In this document: piece after piece, positions 1-8,862 of the stretch
How the letters are laid out: every line of letters starts with the position of its first letter
Numbering within the stretch: position 1 is the stretch's first letter
Assembly (NCBI GenBank): GCA_910578715.1
Contig: CAJTRL010000015.1
Span: 1-64,000 of the forward strand
Reading direction: 5' to 3'
DNA length: 64,000 nt
From: an uncultured Lachnospiraceae bacterium
Lineage (GTDB): Bacteria > Bacillota > Clostridia > Lachnospirales > Lachnospiraceae
Translations under genes and position numbers: made by a program
Notes under the pieces: generated by a model
Database searches by the model: none
Told to the model about the DNA's origin: nothing
What the model saw: the letters and a program-made list of their open reading frames with translations, nothing else

Positions 1-2
1 TC

Positions 3-55
3 GAATATACAAGATGCCTTATGTGAGCAAGCTCCCAACGGCATTTTGTATATTC
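3..55. repeat. 16-bp inverted repeat at left edge
   Basis: Positions 3-18 and 40-55 are reverse complements except for one G-T type pair, leaving a 21-nt loop. No T-run follows the right arm, so it is a poor intrinsic terminator on the plus strand. It could be the processed tail of a gene left of the window, or an operator. The function is unknown. Confidence 0.6.
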
Positions 56-121
56 AATTCTGCATGGCTAAACTGTTACACTTTATGATAACGATAACAT
101 AAATTAAAGCATTCTGCAACC

Positions 122-150
122 TTGCATAAACCGGGAAAAGGGGATATAAT
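122..150 (+). promoter_or_regulatory. Sigma-A type promoter for the 96-residue gene
   Basis: TTGCAT at 122-127 and a perfect TATAAT at 145-150 are separated by 17 nt. The start codon of the next gene is 38 nt downstream of the -10 box. Confidence 0.7.
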
Positions 151-188
151 AATTTGCAGATAGAAATTTTACGAATGAGGTATGAGGG

Positions 189-479
189 ATGGAGACAGCG
201 TATCAAAAAGTGAAAGTACACAATGAGCTGGAATGGTGTCAGGTCACGGATTTGAGTATGAAAGAACGGATTGAAAAGCTCTTGCTGAAGAACAGAGTAT
301 CTTATTATGTAAAATGGGAGAAGCCCGGCTTCTTTTCCAGAGACAAATTCGGAACCTGTATTTTCTGTGTGAACCAGCTGCAGAAAGAGACGGCGGATGA
401 GGCGGTACGTTCGCTGGTGGAAGAAGATAAGGGGAAAATCAAGTTTATCAACCGCAAATTAAATAACACATTTTATTGA
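189..479 (+). CDS. Hypothetical protein, 96 residues
   Basis: I do not recognise a family with certainty. The protein is 96 residues, soluble, without signal peptide or membrane segment, rich in Lys and Glu, and has three cysteines (C17, and the pair in CIFC near residue 57). The ATG at 189 follows a GAGG-containing leader and a strong promoter at 122-150, so the reading is credible. The next gene (511-684) starts 31 nt after its stop and is probably co-transcribed. Both are small proteins with cysteine pairs, which suggests a shared, unknown role. Homologues are likely confined to Lachnospiraceae, but that is inference. Confidence 0.7.
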   Translation: METAYQKVKVHNELEWCQVTDLSMKERIEKLLLKNRVSYYVKWEKPGFFSRDKFGTCIFCVNQLQKETADEAVRSLVEEDKGKIKFINRKLNNTFY

Positions 480-510
480 TATTGGGAAATGAGGCGGAAA
501 CGGAGAAAAC

Positions 511-684
511 ATGAGTCAGTGTGATACATGTAGCAATTATGTTTATGATGAGGATTACGAGTGTTATGTGTGCATGGTGGACCTGGACGAGGACGACATG
601 AGCCGATTTTTGGGCGGTGGAAATTTTGTGTGTTCCTTTTATCAACAGGACGATGAATACAGGATTGTGAGAAAGCAGATGTGA
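511..684 (+). CDS. Small Cys-rich protein, DUF6472-like, 57 residues
   Basis: The reading frame runs from ATG at 511 to TGA at 682-684 and encodes 57 residues. It contains CDTC (C4, C7), CYVC (C18, C21) and a single C41, followed by a very acidic stretch (DLDEDDM) and the C-terminal ending DEYRIVRKQM. This CxxC-CxxC-C pattern with that tail matches my memory of the small DUF6472 proteins of Lachnospiraceae. It probably binds a metal such as zinc, but no function is known. The stop codon is inside the terminator hairpin at 677-711, and the gene converges on the activase gene whose stop is at 700-702, only 15 nt away. Confidence 0.75.
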   Translation: MSQCDTCSNYVYDEDYECYVCMVDLDEDDMSRFLGGGNFVCSFYQQDDEYRIVRKQM

Positions 685-711
685 TGTGGAAGTTCCACAT
701 CACATCTTTTT
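677..711 (+). terminator. Intrinsic terminator overlapping both convergent stop codons
   Basis: A perfect 14-bp stem (677-690 with 694-707) with a 3-nt loop is followed by TTTTT. It contains the stop codon of the 57-residue gene on the plus strand and the stop codon of the activase on the minus strand. Confidence 0.8.
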
Positions 712-3700
712 CTTCAGATTTTTCTGTGCCGTAGAAAGCATCAGTTTGATTCGGTTTAACTGATTGACTTCGCTGGCGCCCGGGTCATAGTCGATGGCGA
801 CGATATTGGATAAGGGATAGCGTTTCCGCAGTTCCTTGATAACGCCTTTGCCGACGACGTGATTGGGCAGACAGCCGAAAGGCTGTGTGCAGACGATGTT
901 GTTGACGCCGCTGTGAATCAGTTCGACCATTTCGCCGGTTAAAAACCAGCCTTCCCCGGTCTGGTTGCCGATATTGACAATGGGGCTGGCGTATTCGACG
1001 AGGCGGTAAATGCTCGTGGGCGGCTCGAAATGCCGGCTTTTCGCGAGGGCTTTTGCCGCGCCGGAGCGCAGTTTTTCAACGGCCTGGATGCCGAGTCTGG
1101 AAATAAGCGCCGCTTTTTTCGATGTTCCCAGATGTTCGGCCTTATAAATCTGGTTATAGAAGCAGTAGAGAATAAAGTCTATCAAATCGGGAACGACCGC
1201 TTCCGCGCCTTCGGCTTCGAGAAGTTCTACCAGATGGTTGTTGGCGGCCGGCGCAAATTTCACGAGAATTTCCCCGACGATGCCCACGCGGGGTTTTTTC
1301 TCGTCTGTAATCGGTATGCTGTCAAATTCCTGAACCATTTCACGGCATATTTTACGGAAGGTAAAATAATTCATGTGCTTTCTGGAAACAAATTCCCGGC
1401 ATTTTGCAATCCATTTCTGGTGGACGGCATTGACGGAGCCGGGTGTCTGCTCATAAGGGCGCATCCGGTAGACGCAGCGCATGAAAACATCGCCGAATAC
1501 GGCGCCGTAAGCGAGACGGAGGAACAAGTCCGCGTTCAGGTGGAAGCCGGGATTGCTTTCGATGCCCGCAAGGTTTAAGGAAATGACGGGTATCTGCTGC
1601 ATACCGGCTTTGGCAAGGGCTCTTCTGATGAAACCGACATAGTTGGTAGCACGACAACCGCCGCCGGTCTGAGTCATGATGATGGCCACTTTATTCAGGT
1701 CATACTTGCCTGAAAGAAGGGCGTCCATAATCTGTCCGACGACCATCAGGGAAGGATAACACGCGTCATTATTTACATATTTTAAGCCCACATCCACCGC
1801 ATGGCGGTTATCGTTGCCAAGCACTTCAAAATTGTAGCCGCATGCGCTGAAAGCGGCCTGTAATACTTCAAAGTGAATGGGCGACATCTGCGGGCAGAGG
1901 ATGGTGTAGTTCTGGCGCATTTCCTCCGTAAATACCACTTTTTCGATGGCGCTGGAGTGGATATTGCGCTGTTTTCCCTTCTGTTCCCGCACTTTGATTG
2001 CAGAAATCAGGGAGCGGACGCGGATTCTGGCTGCGCCCAGGTTATTCACTTCATCAATTTTTAAACAGGTATAAATTTTATCGGAGCCGGACAAAATATC
2101 ATTAACCTGGTCTGTTGTAACGGCATCCAGCCCGCAGCCGAAAGAGTTTAACTGAATCAAATCCAGGTCCTCTCGTGTTTTGACAAAACTTGCGGCGGCG
2201 TACAGTCTGGAATGATACATCCACTGGTCGGAGACGATGAGCGGGCGCTCCGGAGATGCCAGGTGGGAAACGGAATCCTCCGTCAGCACGGCAAAATCGT
2301 AGGAATTGATGAGTTCCGGGATGCCGTGATTGATTTCCGGGTCGATATGATAAGGCCGTCCAGCCAGGACGATACCACGTTTGTGATTCTGTTCCATATA
2401 GCGGAGCACCGCTTCGCCCTGTGCGCGCATGTCCGCACGCACGGCTTCCTGTTCTGCCCAGGCAGCTTCACAGGCGTCCATAACTAGTGTTATTGGAAGC
2501 TCGCTAAATTCTTTTGTAAGCGCTTCCGTGACGGTTTTTAAATCCCGGAAAGACATAAAAGGATTGCGGAAAACGACTTCGCCGCGGCCGATTTCTTCCA
2601 CATTGTTCTTAATATTTTCGGAATAGGAAGTAACAATCGGGCAGTTATAGTGGTCGTTCGCATCGGGAAACTCCTTCCGCTCATAGAACAGGGCAGGATA
2701 GAAGATAAAATCGACGCCCTGCCGTATCAGCCATGTTACATGCCCGTGCGCCAGTTTCGCGGGATAGCATTCCGACTCGCTGGGAATCGACTCGATGCCC
2801 AGCTCATAAATTTTACGGTTGGAGCTCGGAGAGAGAATGACGCGGTAGCCGAGTCTGGTAAAAAAGGTGAACCAGAACGGATAATTTTCATACATATTCA
2901 ACACTCTCGGAATGCCGACAGTCCCTCTTTTTGCTTCGTTTGCGGGAAGCGGTTCGTAGGAAAAGAGCCTTTTTAGTTTATAGTCGAACAGATTCGGGAC
3001 GCCATTTTCATTTTTGGCTTTTCCCAGACCTCTTTCACAGCGGTTGCCGGAAATATACTGACGGCCGCCGGTGAATTTGTTGATGGTCAGACGACAGTTA
3101 TTCGTACAGCCTTTGCATTTTGCCATGCTCGTTTCAAATTGCAGGGTGTTGATTTTGTCGATGGAAAGCATCGTCGTCCGGGAGCCTTCCCGGTAGTTCT
3201 GTCTTGCAATCAGCGCGGCGCCGAAAGCTCCCATGATGCCCGCAATGTCCGGCCGGATGGCTTCACAGCCGGCGATTTTTTCAAAACTGCGCAGCACGGC
3301 ATCGTTGTAAAAGGTACCGCCCTGTACGACAATATTTTTACCAAGCTCCGTCGCATCGGACACTTTGATAACTTTGAAAAGCGCGTTTTTGATGACGGAA
3401 TAGGCAAGCCCCGCGGAAATATCGGAGACTTCCGCACCTTCCTTCTGTGCCTGTTTGACTTTGGAGTTCATGAAAACGGTACAGCGCGTGCCCAGGTCGA
3501 TTGGATGCGCGGCAAACAATGCTGCTTCCGCAAAATCCTGAACGCTGTAATTCAGGGACTTGGCAAAGGTCTCGATGAAGGAGCCGCAGCCGGAAGAACA
3601 GGCTTCGTTAAGCTGTACGCTGTCCACAGTCTGATTTTTGATTTTAATACATTTCATATCCTGTCCGCCGATGTCCAGAATGCAGTCCACCTCCGGGTCA

Positions 3701-4935
3701 AAAAAAGCGGCGGCCTGGTAATGGGCGACCGTTTCCACTTCGCCGTCATCCAGCAGAAAGGCAGCTTTCATCAGTGCTTCCCCGTATCCGGTGGAACAGG
3801 AGCGGACAATTTCCACCCCTTCGGGCAGAAGCGCATAGATTTCCTGTATGGAGCGGATTGCCGTTTTTAACGGACTGCCGTCGTTGCTGCTGTAAAAAGA
3901 GTATAAAAGCGAGCCGTCCTCACCCACGAGGGCGACTTTGGTCGTCGTGCTTCCGGCGTCAATGCCGAGGAAACATTTTCCGCGATAAGAGGCTAAGTCC
4001 GCTGTTTTCACATGATGGACAGAATGCCGCTGGCGAAAGGCATCATAGGAGGCTTTGGATTCAAAAAGCGGCTCCATCCGTTCCACTTCAAATTCCATTT
4101 TGATGTCGGAGGACAGTTTCGCAACCATTTCCTCCATAGAATAACATGTGTTTTCTTTTGCGTTAAGGGCGGAGCCGATAGCCGCAAAAAGATGGGAATT
4201 ATCCGTATCAATGATATGCTCATCGTCCAGCTTCAGTGTGCGGATAAAGGATTGCTTTAACTCCGACAAAAAATGAAGCGGTCCGCCCAGAAATGCAACA
4301 TGTCCACGAATCGGCTTTCCGCAGGCGAGTCCGCTGATGGTCTGGTTGACCACCGCCTGAAAGATGGAGGCGGACAAATCTTCTTTTGTTGCGCCTTCGT
4401 TAATCAGGGGCTGAATATCGGATTTGGCGAATACGCCGCATCTTGCGGCGATAGTATACAGGGAATGGTAGTTTTTCGCATATTCATTCAGACCGGACGC
4501 ATCCGTCTGCAGAAGGGAGGCCATCTGGTCGATAAAAGAGCCGGTTCCTCCGGCGCAGATACCGTTCATCCGCTGTTCCACATTGCCGCCCTCAAAATAA
4601 ATGATTTTTGCGTCCTCGCCGCCCAGCTCGATTGCCACGTCCGTGACAGGCGCAAACTCCTGAAGGGAAGTGGAGACCGCAATCACTTCCTGGACGAAAG
4701 GAATCTGTAAATGATTTGCTAACGTCAGTCCGCCGGAACCCGTAATAACAGGATAAAGGGAGATATTTCCAAGTTTTGTATATGCACTTTGCAGCAAATC
4801 AGCCAGCGTTTCCCTGATGTTGGCAAAATGTCGTTTGTAATCAGAAAAAAGAATCTGATGTTTTTCGTTAAGAATCGCTATCTTGACGGTTGTAGAGCCG
4901 ATATCAATACCGAGCGTATACTGCATCTGATTCAA
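700..4935 (-). CDS. 2-hydroxyacyl-CoA dehydratase activase, fused large form
   Basis: This is a cytoplasmic 1411-residue protein of the acyl-CoA dehydratase activase family. Such activases use ATP to drive a single electron from a [4Fe-4S] cluster onto 2-hydroxyacyl-CoA dehydratases. Two actin-fold ATPase modules are visible: GIDIGSTT near residue 9 with CAGGTGSF near 127, and GIDAGSTTTK near 325 with ACSSGCGSF near 440; these cysteines are the expected cluster ligands. A Cys-rich CKGCTNNC segment follows near 600, then a DUF2229-type region and a C-terminal dehydratase-like region with TQTGGGC and TQPFGC motifs. The start is TTG at 4933-4935: AAAGGAGTG lies 10 nt upstream, whereas the next ATG (4926) is too far away. 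No dehydratase subunits are adjacent, so the substrate is unknown. Confidence 0.85.
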   Translation of the reverse strand: MNQMQYTLGIDIGSTTVKIAILNEKHQILFSDYKRHFANIRETLADLLQSAYTKLGNISLYPVITGSGGLTLANHLQIPFVQEVIAVSTSLQEFAPVTDVAIELGGEDAKIIYFEGGNVEQRMNGICAGGTGSFIDQMASLLQTDASGLNEYAKNYHSLYTIAARCGVFAKSDIQPLINEGATKEDLSASIFQAVVNQTISGLACGKPIRGHVAFLGGPLHFLSELKQSFIRTLKLDDEHIIDTDNSHLFAAIGSALNAKENTCYSMEEMVAKLSSDIKMEFEVERMEPLFESKASYDAFRQRHSVHHVKTADLASYRGKCFLGIDAGSTTTKVALVGEDGSLLYSFYSSNDGSPLKTAIRSIQEIYALLPEGVEIVRSCSTGYGEALMKAAFLLDDGEVETVAHYQAAAFFDPEVDCILDIGGQDMKCIKIKNQTVDSVQLNEACSSGCGSFIETFAKSLNYSVQDFAEAALFAAHPIDLGTRCTVFMNSKVKQAQKEGAEVSDISAGLAYSVIKNALFKVIKVSDATELGKNIVVQGGTFYNDAVLRSFEKIAGCEAIRPDIAGIMGAFGAALIARQNYREGSRTTMLSIDKINTLQFETSMAKCKGCTNNCRLTINKFTGGRQYISGNRCERGLGKAKNENGVPNLFDYKLKRLFSYEPLPANEAKRGTVGIPRVLNMYENYPFWFTFFTRLGYRVILSPSSNRKIYELGIESIPSESECYPAKLAHGHVTWLIRQGVDFIFYPALFYERKEFPDANDHYNCPIVTSYSENIKNNVEEIGRGEVVFRNPFMSFRDLKTVTEALTKEFSELPITLVMDACEAAWAEQEAVRADMRAQGEAVLRYMEQNHKRGIVLAGRPYHIDPEINHGIPELINSYDFAVLTEDSVSHLASPERPLIVSDQWMYHSRLYAAASFVKTREDLDLIQLNSFGCGLDAVTTDQVNDILSGSDKIYTCLKIDEVNNLGAARIRVRSLISAIKVREQKGKQRNIHSSAIEKVVFTEEMRQNYTILCPQMSPIHFEVLQAAFSACGYNFEVLGNDNRHAVDVGLKYVNNDACYPSLMVVGQIMDALLSGKYDLNKVAIIMTQTGGGCRATNYVGFIRRALAKAGMQQIPVISLNLAGIESNPGFHLNADLFLRLAYGAVFGDVFMRCVYRMRPYEQTPGSVNAVHQKWIAKCREFVSRKHMNYFTFRKICREMVQEFDSIPITDEKKPRVGIVGEILVKFAPAANNHLVELLEAEGAEAVVPDLIDFILYCFYNQIYKAEHLGTSKKAALISRLGIQAVEKLRSGAAKALAKSRHFEPPTSIYRLVEYASPIVNIGNQTGEGWFLTGEMVELIHSGVNNIVCTQPFGCLPNHVVGKGVIKELRKRYPLSNIVAIDYDPGASEVNQLNRIKLMLSTAQKNLKKKM

Positions 4936-4993
4936 TTTGCAATCACTCCTTTAAAGTTCTTTCTTAATTAAATGTATTTCGACACGCTAAGTC

Positions 4994-5022
4994 ATTATAC
5001 GACAGTCATTTTGAAAAAGCAA
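4994..5022 (-). promoter_or_regulatory. Promoter of the activase gene
   Basis: Read on the minus strand, TTGCTT (5017-5022) and a perfect TATAAT (4994-4999) are 17 nt apart. It lies about 60 nt upstream of the TTG start, back to back with the rhomboid-like gene's promoter. Confidence 0.55.
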
Positions 5023-5105
5023 TCAGCTATTTTTTGGAATTTATGAAGATTTTCAAAGAGAAATATAAAATTTTTATGACTTTTTTGTATTTCGCGTATG
5101 CGCCG

Positions 5106-5134
5106 TTTACTTTTAAAAAAAGGAATGCTAAAAT
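5106..5134 (+). promoter_or_regulatory. Promoter of the rhomboid-like gene
   Basis: TTTACT (5106-5111) and TAAAAT (5129-5134) are 17 nt apart, with a TG one base before the -10 box (extended -10). A leader of about 65 nt follows. Confidence 0.55.
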
Positions 5135-5206
5135 ATATTCAACTTTTTATAACAAAATGTCCGGATTGGAAAATCAGATTATAGAAAAGAAAGGCGTGGT
5201 TTTGAA

Positions 5207-6082
5207 ATGAGCCAGTTTGAGAAAAAGTTCGGGAAATATGCCATCAGGAATCTGTCGGTTGTTCTTGTCTGCTGTTATGCGATAGGATATGTTTTACAGT
5301 TTATCGTTCCCTGGATAGCGATTTATTTGTCGTTAGACCCTTATGCGATTCTGCATGGACAGGTATGGCGGCTTGTGACGTGGATTCTGATACCGCCGGA
5401 TGATTTTAACATTTTCTTAACACTGCTGATGTTGTATTTTTATTGCTCCATCGGAACGACGTTAGAGCGGACATGGGGAACCTACCGTTATAATGTCTAT
5501 ATTTTCAGCGGTATGTTATATACGGTTATCGGAAGTTTTCTGATGATGGGCTGTTCCTATCTTTTTATGAAAGAGGAGATGATTTCCACAGGAGGCGCGG
5601 AGCTGTTTTTCAGGGCCGGCTCCCTGTATTTCAGCACCTTTTATATCAACATGTCCATTTTCCTTGCTTTTGCGGCTACGTTCCCGGATGTGTCGGTACT
5701 GTTGATGTTTATTATCCCGATTAAGGTAAAATGGCTTGGCGTTATTTACGCGGTGATGCTGCTGTTTTCCTTTTTACAGGGAGGCTTTTTTGCCAAGTTT
5801 GTCATACTTTCATCTTTGTTTAATTTTATCGTTTTCTTCTTTACGTCACGGAACATGATGCACCTAAATCCGAAGCAGATACACAGACGCCAGGAGTTCA
5901 AACGGGATATCCGCCGGAATACGAACGGCATCACGAAGCATAAATGCGCTATCTGCGGCCGGACGGAAGTGGACAGCCCGGAGATGCAGTTCCGGTTCTG
6001 CTCCAAATGCGACGGCAATTACGAATACTGCGAAGAGCATCTGTATACCCACACTCACATTAAGAGCAAGGGGAATTTCTGA
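5207..6082 (+). CDS. Rhomboid-like membrane protein with C-terminal zinc-ribbon
   Basis: The 291-residue protein has about six hydrophobic segments between residues 15 and 215 in a rhomboid/Derlin-like arrangement, including the WRLVTWILIPP segment near residue 63. The catalytic GxSG serine motif and the partner histidine of active rhomboid proteases are not visible, so it is probably a pseudoprotease. The cytoplasmic tail (about residues 240-291) holds CAICG, CSKC, a further Cys and several His, which looks like a zinc-binding ribbon. The ATG at 5207 is preceded by the unusual AGAAAGG-cgtGGTT leader (5188-5201). The sigma-like gene starts 21 nt after its stop, suggesting an operon. Confidence 0.75.
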   Translation: MSQFEKKFGKYAIRNLSVVLVCCYAIGYVLQFIVPWIAIYLSLDPYAILHGQVWRLVTWILIPPDDFNIFLTLLMLYFYCSIGTTLERTWGTYRYNVYIFSGMLYTVIGSFLMMGCSYLFMKEEMISTGGAELFFRAGSLYFSTFYINMSIFLAFAATFPDVSVLLMFIIPIKVKWLGVIYAVMLLFSFLQGGFFAKFVILSSLFNFIVFFFTSRNMMHLNPKQIHRRQEFKRDIRRNTNGITKHKCAICGRTEVDSPEMQFRFCSKCDGNYEYCEEHLYTHTHIKSKGNF

Positions 6083-6103
6083 CAGAAAGGCACGGTCGTT
6101 TTT

Positions 6104-6847
6104 ATGAATCAGGAAACTTTATTCACACAAAAACTGGAACAGCTGGCGCAGACGGCGAAGGAACAGGGGAACTGTGTTTCGGAAGAACAGCTCCGGGAGG
6201 CTTTTGCGGAACTGTCTCTGGGCGAAGAGCAGCTCGAAATGGTGCGGGCCTATCTGAAACAGCGCAATATCGGCATCGGTGAGCCGGCTTCCCCTGAGGA
6301 TTATCTGAGCGGACAGGAAATCGATTATCTCGATGACTATTTAAGACAGCTGGCGGAACTGCCGGAAACTTCGGACGGAGAAAAGGAAGCGGTTACGCTT
6401 TCCGCAATGGCGGGCGATATGGATGCCCAGAACCGGCTGATTCAGATTTTTCTGCCTCAGGTTGTGGAAATTTCCAGACTGTACGCGGGACAGGGTGTTT
6501 TTCTGGAAGACCTGATAGGAGAAGGGAATGTGGCGCTTGCGATGGGCGTTACGATGTTGAGCGCTTTTGAGCACGCCGCGGAAGCCCATGGAATGCTCGG
6601 CCGGACGATTATGAACGCGATGGAGGAATTGATTGCGGAAAACGCGGAAGAAGAGAAGAAGAGCCGTAAAATGGCGGAACGGATTAATAAAGTGGCGGAT
6701 AAAGCAAATGAGCTTGCCGAAGAGCTGCACCGTAAGGTCACGATAGAAGAGCTGATGAACGAAACGGGCATGAGCCGGAAGTCCATAACGGATGCCGTGC
6801 GCATGAGCGGCAACAAAATCGAGGCGATTCTGGCAGAAAACAGATGA
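6104..6847 (+). CDS. Sigma-70-like protein lacking region 4
   Basis: The 247-residue acidic protein resembles pieces of a primary sigma factor. Residues about 18-58 look like region 1.1 (LREAFAELSL...VRAYLKQRNIGI), residues about 110-150 like region 2 (QNRLIQIFLPQVVEISRLY, with LEDLIGEGNVAL), and residues about 185-245 like region 3 (ITIEEL-type helix, here VTIEELMNETGMS). No region 4, the -35 binding helix-turn-helix, follows. It may be a specialised or degenerate sigma factor, or a sigma mimic. The leader before ATG 6104 carries the AGAAAGG-cacGGT motif. The upstream neighbour is the rhomboid-like protein and the downstream one an unknown gene, and together they give no pathway. Confidence 0.7.
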   Translation: MNQETLFTQKLEQLAQTAKEQGNCVSEEQLREAFAELSLGEEQLEMVRAYLKQRNIGIGEPASPEDYLSGQEIDYLDDYLRQLAELPETSDGEKEAVTLSAMAGDMDAQNRLIQIFLPQVVEISRLYAGQGVFLEDLIGEGNVALAMGVTMLSAFEHAAEAHGMLGRTIMNAMEELIAENAEEEKKSRKMAERINKVADKANELAEELHRKVTIEELMNETGMSRKSITDAVRMSGNKIEAILAENR

Positions 6848-6937
6848 GACCACCGCGGAAGATACGGCCCGAAAGCGAAATACATAACCGTTGGCAAAGC
6901 GACAGGGCCTGAAACAGGAAGGAATACGGAAAGACGG

Positions 6938-7390
6938 ATGGAGAATCAGGACAGAGAACAGCAGAATATGGATTATCAGGACAATGATTTTAAATACTAT
7001 ATGCAGGACACGGGCCGCCTTTATTTTGGCGCACGGTACAGCTATGCGGAACTGCTGGGGCACGAAATGGTTCCTTTTAAATTTAAAAGCATTATCGAGC
7101 ATTATATCATGAAAGACACAGAGCCCGAAACGACGCTGGAAAGCCAGTTTTATTATATGACGCCGGAAATGTTTTCTTACAGAACCTATATGCAGTTAAA
7201 AACAAAAGTCAAAGTCTGCCTTCTCGTCGAAAAAAAGTCTTTTTCCGGCAAATCACGGATGGTCTACCGGAATCGGGTGTTTCCCCTGGATGAATTTGTC
7301 AGGATGAATCTGGCGCAGAAAAAGAAACACGGCGTCAAGATTCAGGAAATTGTTCTTTCCAAGCTGGCAATGATGGCGTTCAGCGTATGA
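6938..7390 (+). CDS. Hypothetical protein, 150 residues
   Basis: I do not recognise this protein. It is 150 residues, with a Gln/Asp/Asn-rich start, a central aromatic-rich stretch (about residues 40-80), and a basic second half with KVKVCLLVEKK followed by a positively charged segment. No signal peptide or membrane helix is visible. The start at 6938 follows GGAAAGACGG. It begins 90 nt after the sigma-like gene and is likely part of the same transcript. It is followed by a 323-nt gap before the glycosyltransferase. Confidence 0.65.
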   Translation: MENQDREQQNMDYQDNDFKYYMQDTGRLYFGARYSYAELLGHEMVPFKFKSIIEHYIMKDTEPETTLESQFYYMTPEMFSYRTYMQLKTKVKVCLLVEKKSFSGKSRMVYRNRVFPLDEFVRMNLAQKKKHGVKIQEIVLSKLAMMAFSV

Positions 7391-7519
7391 TATGGGGCTG
7401 ATATTTTCCGTGCCGGACGGTTCCCGGAAATTTTACGCGATAACAAATTCTATCTGCGCGATAAATAACAATTTATCCAACGCATAATCTTCTTGCTTTT
7501 GACAAATTTTTCTGCTAAA

Positions 7520-7549
7520 CTGACATTGCTAAACAAAATTTGGTAAAAT
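7520..7549 (+). promoter_or_regulatory. Probable promoter of the glycosyltransferase gene
   Basis: In the gap 7391-7713, CTGACA (7520-7525) and TAAAAT (7544-7549) are 18 nt apart. A second TTGACA at 7499-7504 has no good -10 at the right distance. Confidence 0.5.
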
Positions 7550-7563
7550 TCCCCTTTTACACT

Positions 7564-7608
7564 GAACAGGTAGAAACAGCAGAATTATGTTTTTGCCTGT
7601 TCTTTTAT
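7564..7608 (+). terminator. Possible leader terminator or attenuator
   Basis: GAACAGG (7564-7570) pairs with CCTGTTC (7596-7602), with a 25-nt loop, and TTTTATT follows. It lies between the promoter at 7520-7549 and the glycosyltransferase start, so it could attenuate. The stem is short and the loop large, so this is weak evidence. Confidence 0.35.
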
Positions 7609-7713
7609 TCATTTCGGGCGCCTTTTTACCAGAAAATCATTGAAAACAATGGATATTCAATGTTAGAATAGATTGAAAAATAAGGGGCTTGCTGTGAGAA
7701 AGGCATGGTTACT

Positions 7714-8862
7714 ATGAAAAGATGTAATATTTGTGTGATTCCGGCATATCCGCTGGAAAATGTACAGCTTCTCAAAGACCGGATTGTTATTCCGTATGTG
7801 TGTTATAAGCATTTTGGGAGCAGCATGACAATTGTAACACAGAAAAACGGGGAATATCCTTATCTGGATTATTTTCAAGGGATTTCCCTTGTCTTTTTGC
7901 CCTGTTCGGAGAAATCGCATATGCAGGCGGCGGAGCAGTATGTAGAACAGAATTACGCGGATATCGATATGCTCTTTTTGTTTGGAGCCAGGCTGGAATA
8001 TATAGAAATCGCGCGGATTTATAAATCATTAAATCCGGCGGGCATTATTTATTTAAAGCTGGACGCAAATGCCGGATGGATGAATGCGCTCCCGCTGGAA
8101 GATGAAACATACGCGGATTTTTTGTATGGAGCCGATATCGTAAGCTGTGAATCCCGCAGGCTGCAGTCGTTTCTCATCAAAAAGTGGAAGAGACGTATCG
8201 AATACGTCCCGAACGGCGTTTATTATCCTTTTTATCCGTCTATGTGCATGTGCAGATATGAAGAAAAAGAAAACCTGATTCTGACGGTTGGCAGAATCGG
8301 CAGCGCACAGAAAAATTCTCATGTGCTCCTGTATGCTTATGCCATGGCCTTTCCTTTTTTCAAGGAAAATTGGAAGCTCGTCATGGTGGGGAGCATAACG
8401 CCGGAATTTCAGGAACTGTACGATGCTTTCTGTAAAGAATTTCCGGAAATTTCAGCGCATATTCGGCTGACTGGACAGATTAACGATAGAGAGCGGCTAT
8501 GCTCTTATTATAGAAAGGCAAAAATCTTTGCACTGACATCGCAGATGGAAGGGGGATGTCCCAATGTATTTGTGGAAGCGGCCGGGCACGGGTGTACGGT
8601 TATTACGACCAATATCGACGCGGCGCCAGACATGACGGACAACGGAAGACTTGGCAGAATCGTGGATGATTTCAAAGATATTCCAACGTATGCCAGAGCG
8701 CTTTCGGGTCTCTGCGAGGACAAGGCGTATCTTGAGCGGAACTTTTATGATATGCGTACCTACATTGAAGAATATTTTAACGATGACCATATAGCGGAGC
8801 GGCTGCATATCCTGTTTGAACTGTCGGGCAGCGGCCAGAATGGGGGCAGGGTTGAAACTTAA
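7714..8862 (+). CDS. Glycosyltransferase, GT-B fold family 4-like
   Basis: The 382-residue protein transfers a sugar from a nucleotide donor; acceptor and product are not visible. The C-terminal half has LILTVGRIGSAQKN near residue 190, a RLTGQINDRERLCSYYRKA stretch, and EGGCPNVFVEAAGHGCTVI near 285, the GT4-type donor-binding EX7E region (here E-GGCPNVF-VEA). The N-terminal half is a Rossmann-like acceptor domain. I place the start at 7714 because the upstream in-frame ATG at 7705 lies within the recurring AGAAAGG-catGGTT leader. The next gene overlaps its 3' end, which suggests translational coupling and joint work on one glycan. Confidence 0.8.
   Translation: MKRCNICVIPAYPLENVQLLKDRIVIPYVCYKHFGSSMTIVTQKNGEYPYLDYFQGISLVFLPCSEKSHMQAAEQYVEQNYADIDMLFLFGARLEYIEIARIYKSLNPAGIIYLKLDANAGWMNALPLEDETYADFLYGADIVSCESRRLQSFLIKKWKRRIEYVPNGVYYPFYPSMCMCRYEEKENLILTVGRIGSAQKNSHVLLYAYAMAFPFFKENWKLVMVGSITPEFQELYDAFCKEFPEISAHIRLTGQINDRERLCSYYRKAKIFALTSQMEGGCPNVFVEAAGHGCTVITTNIDAAPDMTDNGRLGRIVDDFKDIPTYARALSGLCEDKAYLERNFYDMRTYIEEYFNDDHIAERLHILFELSGSGQNGGRVET

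Noticed and set aside
3139..3870. 243-codon open frame on the plus strand inside the activase gene
   Set aside because: It is antisense to conserved activase motifs, has no ribosome site, and its product resembles no family.
6341..7102. 253-codon minus-strand frame over the sigma-like gene
   Set aside because: It spans the sigma-like gene, an intergenic gap and the unknown gene, and its product is biased toward Arg, Phe and Leu as expected from antisense of Glu/Lys/Asn codons.
7391..7713. Small gene or RNA in the 323-nt gap
   Set aside because: Only a promoter and a weak hairpin were found; no open frame with a ribosome site is present.
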